DNA of 11,175 bases, from the NCBI GenBank assembly GCA_014379885.1, contig JACMKW010000117.1:1-11175 (forward strand), given 5' to 3'. The translations under genes and the position numbers were made by a program. The DNA is from Rhizobacter sp. (GTDB lineage Bacteria > Pseudomonadota > Gammaproteobacteria > Burkholderiales > Burkholderiaceae). The notes under the pieces were generated by a model. It was not told the origin of the DNA. It ran no database searches and was given only the letters and a program-made list of their open reading frames with translations. Below are positions 6,423-11,175 of this stretch, piece by piece (the stretch's first letter is position 1; every line of letters begins with the position of its first letter).

Positions 6423-6845
6423 ATGACGAGCTACGTTGAAGGCGCTTTGGTCAAAGACGAGAAGATCGTGCACCTCGGGCATATCAGTCTCTGGTCCATT
6501 TGGCATCTCATCGCTCTGGGTGTTGTATTGCTTCCGGTCTTCGGGATGGGCTTGGTGTTCCTGGTCATGGCATACGCCAAGTACAAGACCACCGAGCTGG
6601 CAATCACAACCAAGCGAGTCATTGTCAAGTTCGGGTTCATTCGGCGCAGCACGATCGAGATCAACATCAACAAGGTCGAAAGCATCCAGGTTGATCAAGA
6701 AGTGCTCGGCCGCATGTTCAATTTCGGCACGCTGCTCATTTCAGGCGCCGGCACGCCACAAGCGCCTATCGCTGGCATCTCCGGGCCGATGGAGTTTCGC
6801 AAGGCATTCATTGAAGCCCAGGACCAGGCGAAGTCAGGCGCCTGA
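6423..6845 (+). CDS. Bacterial PH-domain (bPH2 / DUF304-like) membrane protein, cassette gene
   Basis: A 140-residue protein from ATG 6423. It opens with MTSYVEGALVKDEKIVHLGH, the usual lead-in of small bPH proteins. A hydrophobic hairpin follows at about residues 22-53 (two membrane helices, split at P38), then the PH-like beta domain from about 55. The family signature is clear: ELAITTKRVIVKFGFIRRST, then EININKVESIQVDQEVLGR, then FGTLLISGAGTP, then GPMEFRKAF. Such proteins sit in the inner membrane with the PH barrel in the cytoplasm; their function is largely unknown. The length is normal for the single-domain type and nothing is broken. The stop TGA lies in GCCTGAC, and the last residues (AKSGA) seem to be written by an attC right-half remnant. 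An alternative start is TTG 6360. Confidence 0.85.
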   Translation: MTSYVEGALVKDEKIVHLGHISLWSIWHLIALGVVLLPVFGMGLVFLVMAYAKYKTTELAITTKRVIVKFGFIRRSTIEININKVESIQVDQEVLGRMFNFGTLLISGAGTPQAPIAGISGPMEFRKAFIEAQDQAKSGA

Positions 6846-6857
6846 CAGACGGTGGCC
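6831..6857 (+). other. Possible right-half attC remnant at the PH-gene 3' end
   Basis: AAGTCAGGCGCC (6831-6842) resembles AAGCCGGGCGCC of the 3446 site at 10 of 12 positions. After a shortened middle, ACGGTGGCC (6849-6857) resembles the ACGGTGGAC end of the 6200 site. The CCTCTCATCTCAA segment is missing. It is short and could be chance; position and the pattern of the other remnants support it. Confidence 0.35.
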
Positions 6858-6882
6858 GCAAGTATCAAACTGCGAGGTCGAC

Positions 6883-7446
6883 ATGAAAACCCAGTACTAC
6901 ACCGCCAGCAGCCTGGACGGTTTCATCGCCACGGAAGATCACTCGCTGGCATGGCTGTTCCCGCTTGGCGACATCAATGACACCAGCTACCCCAACTTCA
7001 TCCGGGACGTGGGGGCACTGGCCATGGGGGCGTCAACCTACGAGTGGATGCTGCGTCACATCGTCAAGCCGGGCACCCCGGAACAGGCCAACTGGCCCTA
7101 CTCGCAGCCAACTTGGGTGTTCAGCCATCGCGAGCTTCCTGCTGTGCCTGCCGCCAACATCCATTTCGTGCGAGGTGACGTGAGGCCCGTGCACGAGGCC
7201 ATGGTGCAGGCCGCTGGCGGCAAGAACGTCTGGGTCGTCGGGGGTGGCGATCTGGCGGGCCAGTTCCATGACCAGGGGTTGCTGGGCGAGATCGTTGTTC
7301 AATTCGGGTCGGTGACCCTGGGCTCAGGCAAGCCGCTGTTTCCAAGGCGTATCGTTTCGCCGCCCCTGCAACTCACATCGGCACAGTTTGTCGGGCCCGG
7401 ATTTGCCGAGCTCACGTATACGGTGCCGCGCGCCCTGCAGTCTTGA
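6883..7446 (+). CDS. RibD_C / dihydrofolate-reductase-like family protein
   Basis: A 187-residue protein from ATG 6883, with GAGG (6874-6877) 5 nt upstream. The pattern is that of the DHFR-like RibD_C family: MKTQYYTASSLDGFIA at the first strand, LAMGASTYEWML (the usual '.mGr.TYe' helix), TWVFSHR, VRPVHEAMVQAAGGKNVWVVGGGDLAGQF (the NADPH-binding 'wv.GGg.l...f' segment), and LFPRR..PPLQLTSAQ at the end. Known members reduce a pyrimidine intermediate of riboflavin synthesis or other small substrates with NAD(P)H. Stand-alone copies like this are mostly uncharacterised, and it is not a classical dfrA/dfrB resistance gene. It lies 37 nt after the PH-domain gene and could be the last cassette, but no clear attC is visible downstream. 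It appears intact. Confidence 0.87.
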   Translation: MKTQYYTASSLDGFIATEDHSLAWLFPLGDINDTSYPNFIRDVGALAMGASTYEWMLRHIVKPGTPEQANWPYSQPTWVFSHRELPAVPAANIHFVRGDVRPVHEAMVQAAGGKNVWVVGGGDLAGQFHDQGLLGEIVVQFGSVTLGSGKPLFPRRIVSPPLQLTSAQFVGPGFAELTYTVPRALQS

Positions 7447-7597
7447 ACCTGCGGAGGGGCCTTAGTTCGATGTAGCCACGGGCCCCGGGCAGCGACTGAC
7501 GTGTCGCGCATGTGAATTCAAGTTCTCGCGAAGCAAGCCGCATCGCGAAGAAGGGCAGCACCCGGCTTACGCGCAGGTGCTGTCTTACAAGCAACGC
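7447..7597. other. Intergenic stretch between convergent genes
   Basis: 151 bp between the DHFR-like gene and the stop of the isomerase gene. I see no gene and no full attC; CTTGAAC (7442-7448) and GTTCGAT are weak core-like words only. TCGCGAAG occurs twice about 17 bp apart. The one clear structure is the hairpin at 7556-7582. Confidence 0.6.
7556..7582 (-). terminator. Possible weak terminator of the isomerase gene
   Basis: A perfect 7-bp inverted repeat CAGCACC (7556-7562) / GGTGCTG (7576-7582) lies 15 bp past the isomerase stop. On the minus strand it is followed by CCCTTCTTCG, which is pyrimidine-rich but lacks a proper T-run. Intrinsic termination is plausible but weak. Confidence 0.4.
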
Positions 7598-8488
7598 TTA
7601 CTTCGACGCGGCCGTTGCAGGTGCCGACGCCGCAGGCGCCGGTGCGCCGACCACGTCGATCTTGGCTGCCGTCTTCAGCGCATCCAGCTGCTTCTTCACG
7701 TTTTGCTGCAGCAGTTGCTGGCTGAGCTGCGGCTTGAGTGAATCAATCGGCGGGGCTTCGATGGAGCGCGAGTCGTCGAGCAAGATGACGTGGTAGCCGA
7801 ACTGGGTCTTGACAGGCTCTTCGGTGAACTTGCCCTTTTCGAGCTTTTGCACCGCAGCGCTGAACTCGGGAACCATGCCCTTGGGGTCAAACCAGCCGAG
7901 GTCGCCGCCGGTGGCTTTGGAGCCCGGGTCTTTCGACTTTTCTTTGGCCAGGGCGGCAAAGCCGGCCGTTGACTTCTTGAGCTTGGCGATGATGTCCTTG
8001 GCGTCAGCTTCTTTCTCTACCAGGATGTGGCGTGCCTTGTATTCGGTGCCGCCTGACAGGGTCTTCATGCGCTCGTATTCGGCCTTCATCATTTCGTCGG
8101 TGACGGGGTTCTTCTTGACGTAGTCTTCCACGTAGGCATTGGCCAAAACCGACTGCTTGATCGCTTCCAGCTGCTGCGAGAACTCAGGTGTCTTGTCCAG
8201 GCCTTGTTTGACCGCTTCTTGGGCGATCACCGTCTGCAAGGTCAAGTTGTCGAGGATGGCCTTGCGCATCTCCGGTGTGACGGGCTGGCCTGAACCGGAG
8301 CGCTGCTTGACCACCATGTCGACGGTGCCCTGCGTGATGGCCGTTCCGTTCACCGTGGCAACCACGGTGGTGTCAACGCCTGAGGCGGCGGTGGCGGCGG
8401 GCTTGGCATCTTTGCCACCGCCGCACGCGCTGAGGGCGAGCAATGAGACGGCACTGGCCAGAAGAATTCCGGTTTTGAAGGTACGCAT
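7598..8488 (-). CDS. Parvulin-type peptidyl-prolyl cis-trans isomerase, lipoprotein
   Basis: A 296-residue protein. The N-terminus is a lipoprotein signal, MRTFKTG then a hydrophobic stretch to LSAC with the lipid-attached cysteine at residue 22, so the protein is likely anchored in the membrane and faces the periplasm. A SurA/PrsA-like helical region follows (VNGTAITQGTVD, then RKAILDNLTLQTVIAQEAVKQG). The parvulin domain begins at YKARHILVE and continues through FAALAKEKSKDPGSKATGGD, LGWFDPKGMVPEFSAAV and TQFGYHVILLDD. This is the full set of rotamase motifs. Role: proline isomerisation and chaperoning of exported proteins. The C-terminal tail is Ala/Pro-rich. AGGA (8496-8499) lies 7 nt before the start. 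High GC and regular codon use mark it as core chromosome rather than cassette. It is convergent with the DHFR-like gene and divergent from the patatin gene. Confidence 0.93.
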   Translation of the reverse strand: MRTFKTGILLASAVSLLALSACGGGKDAKPAATAASGVDTTVVATVNGTAITQGTVDMVVKQRSGSGQPVTPEMRKAILDNLTLQTVIAQEAVKQGLDKTPEFSQQLEAIKQSVLANAYVEDYVKKNPVTDEMMKAEYERMKTLSGGTEYKARHILVEKEADAKDIIAKLKKSTAGFAALAKEKSKDPGSKATGGDLGWFDPKGMVPEFSAAVQKLEKGKFTEEPVKTQFGYHVILLDDSRSIEAPPIDSLKPQLSQQLLQQNVKKQLDALKTAAKIDVVGAPAPAASAPATAASK

Positions 8489-8652
8489 CGGGTTGTCCTT
8501 GAGACGGGGTTAGAGAAATTGAGAGGTGAATCGTGAGCCGCCTTCGTGCTCGCAGTCGACACGAACATGGCGGTAGGCGGCAAGCACTTCTGCATTTCGG
8601 GGTTGAAAAGGCGGGCGAAGGGTAGCAGACGGCGTGGTGACGCCCGGAGCCC

Positions 8653-8688
8653 CCGCTTCCAAGCACATCAGTCAACCTAGGGAAGCGG
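8653..8688. repeat. Perfect 8-bp inverted repeat between divergent genes
   Basis: CCGCTTCC (8653-8660) and GGAAGCGG (8681-8688) flank a 20-nt spacer within the 278-bp divergent intergenic region. A 10-bp palindrome GACGATCGTC follows at 8694-8703. They could be operator half-sites or a leader hairpin; no confident -35/-10 pair is visible. The rest of 8489-8766 holds nothing else I can name. Confidence 0.5.
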
Positions 8689-8766
8689 CAGCAGACGATC
8701 GTCATTAGCATCATCGGCTCCAGGCAGGTTCACAACGCCTCCCACTCACGCTGAGGAGTTACCGCA

Positions 8767-11058
8767 ATGAGCACACCGCCCAAGCCGCCCAAGCCGCCAA
8801 ACCGCTTCGAACGCGCTCTCGATGTGATTGCCCGGTTCATCGCCCCGGCCATGCCCTGGTTGTTTTTGGCGCTGCGGCGCGCGCTGGTGGCCACGCTGGT
8901 GGCCGTGATCGTGGCGGTGGTGTTCTTCGTTGTGCCGCAAAGCCGCGAGGTGCTGCACGGGCTGGGTGAAGCGCCGCTTCGGTCGCTGCAAGAGTTTGAT
9001 GAGGCTCACGCGAAGCACATCAACTTCTGGGCGTATGTCTTTTATGTGCTCACGGCCATCGGGCTCGGGGTGGCCACCTGGTATGCAGCGCGCTTGCTCT
9101 GCGCCGTCGAGGCCCGGCTCGCCACACCCAATGCGATGGAGGAGGGTGATGCTGCCGCGGGCCTGAAACGCGCCACCACCTGGCTGCCGCGTGGCCTGGG
9201 TGTGTTTGTGCTGGGTGCCGCGCTCGGTGCGCTGCTGTATGCGAGCTACACACCGCGGCTCACACAATTGCAGGCGCTGGGCTTGGTGGCCCTGGCGCTG
9301 GCCGGCCCGATGCTGGTGGCCGTGGGGGCGCTGAGCCAGAAGCGGCTGCTGACGTGGGCGGGTGTGGCGGCCATGCTGGTGGCGGCCGTGCTGCTGTACG
9401 TATTCGCCACCAAGTGGCGCATCTGGGCGGCCAGCATGGTCTGCTCCACCTTCCCGGCCTTGCTGCTTTGGTTTCTGGTCACACGGCGGCAAATGCTGGA
9501 GCGGCGTGGCTGGCGTGTTGATCAGCAAACGGCTTATCAGCAGCGCGGGTTCGGCGAGGTGCTTCTCACCTTGCTGATGTTCCTGGGGTTGAGTGTTGGG
9601 CTGCTGCTGTTGCTGGCGCTGTTGCCTGCCGCGCCGGTGCGCGGGTTTGGCTCGGGTGCTGCCTTGTTGCTGTTCCTCACGGCGGCGGTGCTGCTGTTCG
9701 CGGCGCTGCACATCATGTCGCGCCGTGCTTCGCGCAACGTGCCGGGCCTCACGCTGGCGGCAGTGGTGGTGGTATCGGTGGCCGTGGCTTTTGTCGGCAA
9801 AGAGTCTCTGGGTGAAGAGACGCTCTCCATCGTGGTGCAACCGAGCGTGGATTCGGCCGCTACAGCGCCGCCCGCCGCGGTGCCGCCGCGGCCGTTCTAC
9901 GTCAACGCCTATGGCGGCGGACTGCGCGCCGCCGCGTTCACGGCACAACTGCTGGCACGTGCCGACGACGTGAGCTGCGGCCGCTTTGGTGAGCAGGTGG
10001 CCGCGTTCAGCGGTGTGTCTGGCGGCAGCCTGGGCATTGCCACCTACCTGGTGGCGCGGCAGGAGCTGGTGCAACGTGGTGGCTGGCCGGCCGAGTGTTC
10101 AACGAACGCCCTCGTGACGGCCACCCCATTGACTGACATCGTGGTGCGCGCGCTGGTTCAAGACCATCTCTCATCCACAGTGGCTCGCATGCTGACGGTC
10201 GATGCACTGCACCTCCCCAAGTGGTCGCCTGCGCGTGGCCAGGCCTTGCTCGACAGTTGGCAGAGCGCTTTGGTTGACTCTCTGGCGCAGGCGCCCGCCC
10301 AGCCCGGCGGTGAAAAGGCCTTTGGCAAACCGGCTGCCTTTGCCCAGCCTCTGGGCACACTGACGGGCGGCATGAAGCACCCGGTGGCGGTGTATTTCAA
10401 TGCCACCGACGCCGACAGCGGGCACATCGTCTGGTTCAACAACCTGGCCGGTGGACGCATGCTGCCGCGCTTCAACCAGGAGCCCGAGTCGGTGCCTGCG
10501 AATTTCACGATCGGCCAGGCGGTGCTGCACAGCGCGCGCTTCCCCATCGTCAGCCCTGCTGGCAAGCTGGGCACACAACGCCTGGTCGATGGCGGTTACG
10601 CCGACAACTCGGGCACCATCACCTTGCTGAGCGTGATGACGCAAACGCCACCCCCTCACGGCACGGCGGCGCAACGTCTGCTCAACATCGACGGCAACCC
10701 GCCAGACAAGACCGAGTGCGACAAGAGCACCAACACGCCACCGATCCTGACCGGGTTGCGGGCGCTGTTGCAGGCGCGCAGCGCACACGCCGCGTTGGCC
10801 GTGCAGCAATTCCAGCAAGCCACCAAGGCCACAGCGGTGAACGTGTCGCTCGATCTGGGGAAGACCGTCACCGACGACCGCCTCGGGGACCGCTGCGAAC
10901 AAGTGCGCCGAGCCAACCACGCGCCCCTGGGCTGGTACATGAGCTATGCGGCGGCCAAGACGATCGAAGCGTCGGTCAAGGCTGGCACCGATCAAATTTG
11001 TGCCGAGCTTGGCGGGGTGTGCAAGCTTGAAAGCCCGGCGGCGGGGAAGAAGCTGTAA
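8767..11058 (+). CDS. Polytopic membrane protein with C-terminal patatin-like phospholipase domain
   Basis: A 763-residue protein. ATG 8767 follows GAGGAG (8753-8758) by 8 nt, a strong site. After a proline-rich start (TPPKPPKPPNRFER) about nine hydrophobic helices lie between residues 25 and 342. A Pro/Ala linker (about 355-375) leads to the patatin domain: oxyanion-hole GGGLRAA (383-389), nucleophile in FSGVSGGSLG with S418 (GxSxG), and catalytic aspartate in LVDGGYADNSG, D608 (DGG). All three elements are intact, so an active serine lipase/phospholipase using a Ser-Asp dyad is expected. Two CEQV/ICAEL..VCKLE cysteine-containing segments near the end could form disulfides if that part is periplasmic. 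The domain combination is known as a patatin-like family of Proteobacteria whose substrate is uncharacterised. Opposite-strand ORFs here, one of 442 codons, are rich in H, R and Q and are shadows. Confidence 0.92.
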   Translation: MSTPPKPPKPPNRFERALDVIARFIAPAMPWLFLALRRALVATLVAVIVAVVFFVVPQSREVLHGLGEAPLRSLQEFDEAHAKHINFWAYVFYVLTAIGLGVATWYAARLLCAVEARLATPNAMEEGDAAAGLKRATTWLPRGLGVFVLGAALGALLYASYTPRLTQLQALGLVALALAGPMLVAVGALSQKRLLTWAGVAAMLVAAVLLYVFATKWRIWAASMVCSTFPALLLWFLVTRRQMLERRGWRVDQQTAYQQRGFGEVLLTLLMFLGLSVGLLLLLALLPAAPVRGFGSGAALLLFLTAAVLLFAALHIMSRRASRNVPGLTLAAVVVVSVAVAFVGKESLGEETLSIVVQPSVDSAATAPPAAVPPRPFYVNAYGGGLRAAAFTAQLLARADDVSCGRFGEQVAAFSGVSGGSLGIATYLVARQELVQRGGWPAECSTNALVTATPLTDIVVRALVQDHLSSTVARMLTVDALHLPKWSPARGQALLDSWQSALVDSLAQAPAQPGGEKAFGKPAAFAQPLGTLTGGMKHPVAVYFNATDADSGHIVWFNNLAGGRMLPRFNQEPESVPANFTIGQAVLHSARFPIVSPAGKLGTQRLVDGGYADNSGTITLLSVMTQTPPPHGTAAQRLLNIDGNPPDKTECDKSTNTPPILTGLRALLQARSAHAALAVQQFQQATKATAVNVSLDLGKTVTDDRLGDRCEQVRRANHAPLGWYMSYAAAKTIEASVKAGTDQICAELGGVCKLESPAAGKKL

Positions 11059-11070
11059 TGTGAACAGGCC

Positions 11071-11175
11071 CTAGTCCACCCGCACGAAGTGCTGGCGCAC
11101 GTGGCTGCGGTCCAGCATGTCGAAGTGCCACCACTCGTTGTCGACACCGTTGAAGCCACCGGCGGCCATCGCCCG
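11071..11175 (-). CDS. D-Ala-D-Ala dipeptidase (VanX/DdpX-like, M15 family), C-terminal end only
   Basis: Reading the minus strand from the window edge gives 34 codons and a TAG stop (11071-11073): RAMAAGGFNGVDNEWWHFDM, then LDRSHVRQHFVRVD. The EWWHF motif is the hallmark of M15D dipeptidases; its glutamate and histidine correspond to the catalytic base and the third zinc ligand of VanX. The enzyme cleaves D-alanyl-D-alanine, for peptidoglycan recycling or use as a nutrient (DdpX type); in van clusters it serves resistance, of which there is no sign here. The gene continues beyond the window. It converges on the patatin gene with a 12-bp gap. Confidence 0.8.
   Translation of the reverse strand, partial: RAMAAGGFNGVDNEWWHFDMLDRSHVRQHFVRVD

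Larger units (their letters stand above)
3037..6857 (+). mobile_element. Integron gene-cassette array without integrase in the window (CALIN-like)
   Basis: This is a series of short, mostly single-gene units, all on the plus strand, separated by attC recombination sites. Clear sites lie at 3446-3514, 4017-4085 and 6200-6267. Degenerate or half sites lie at 3037-3126, 4513-4549, 5093-5194, 5625-5655 and 6831-6857. The two best sites are both 69 bp and align without gaps at about 55 of 69 positions by hand count. Approximate cassettes, named by gene: 3121-3508 membrane protein, 3509-4079 NTF2-like, 4080-4543 GST remnant, 4544-5188 two-helix protein, 5189-6261 double GNAT, 6262-6851 PH-domain protein. 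The DHFR-like gene (6883-7446) may be a further cassette, but no convincing attC follows it. No tyrosine integrase (intI) is visible on either strand, so this is either a CALIN or the distal end of a larger integron. Base composition is lower in GC and less regular in codon use than in the flanking genes. Confidence 0.85.

Noticed and set aside
3446..6857. CRISPR array as an explanation of the repeats
   Set aside because: The repeats are about 69 bp, imperfectly palindromic, spaced by whole genes and end in integron core sites; spacing and form do not fit CRISPR.
6436..6882. 5' extension of the DHFR-like frame upstream of ATG 6883
   Set aside because: This part is the shadow of the PH-domain gene (S/R/W-rich), while ATG 6883 has a ribosome site and begins exactly at the family start.
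7442..7475. Possible attC after the DHFR-like gene (CTTGAAC ... GTTCGAT)
   Set aside because: The distance between cores is too short and the shared AACCCTTCAAT and CCGCCTCTCAT motifs are absent.
8746..10074. 442-codon minus-strand ORF opposite the patatin gene
   Set aside because: Its composition is extremely rich in H, R, Q and G with no domain pattern, as expected for the antisense frame of a GC-rich gene; the plus-strand gene is clearly real.

Overview
The window looks like chromosomal DNA of a GC-rich betaproteobacterium, most likely Burkholderiales (Comamonadaceae or a relative). This rests on high GC with C/G-ending codons in the long genes, on the gene types present, and on a family of integron recombination sites whose translation gives the NPSIER / SHLKR peptides I associate with that order. 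Taxonomy is inference; no rRNA or marker gene is present.

Layout. (1) 1-3022: the 3' part of a large plus-strand gene for a WD40-type beta-propeller fused to a C-terminal caspase-like (C14) protease with an intact His/Cys pair. (2) About 3037-6857: a run of integron-type gene cassettes with no integrase gene in the window, so a CALIN or the distal part of a chromosomal integron. All cassette ORFs lie on the plus strand. They encode a small three-helix membrane protein, an NTF2/SnoaL-like protein, a decayed glutathione S-transferase, an orphan two-helix membrane protein, a double GNAT acetyltransferase, a bacterial PH-domain membrane protein and a RibD_C/DHFR-like reductase. Two attC sites are clear 69-bp copies about 80% identical to each other, a third is a close relative, and the others are halves or degenerate. 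(3) 7598-8488, minus strand: a parvulin-type peptidyl-prolyl isomerase lipoprotein. (4) 8767-11058, plus strand: a polytopic membrane protein with a C-terminal patatin-like phospholipase domain. (5) 11071-11175, minus strand: the last 34 codons of a D-Ala-D-Ala dipeptidase (VanX/DdpX-like).

The most interesting part is the cassette array. It is decaying and has produced new gene structures. Two complete but unrelated-looking acetyltransferases are fused in one ORF through a linker encoded by a left-half attC. A GST has lost the middle of its helical domain and now ends inside a right-half attC. Several sites share a changed core triplet (GGT instead of GTT). The cassette proteins do not form an obvious pathway; as is usual for integron cassettes they look like independent accessory functions. 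The flanking genes (isomerase, patatin, dipeptidase) look like ordinary chromosomal genes of cell-envelope function.
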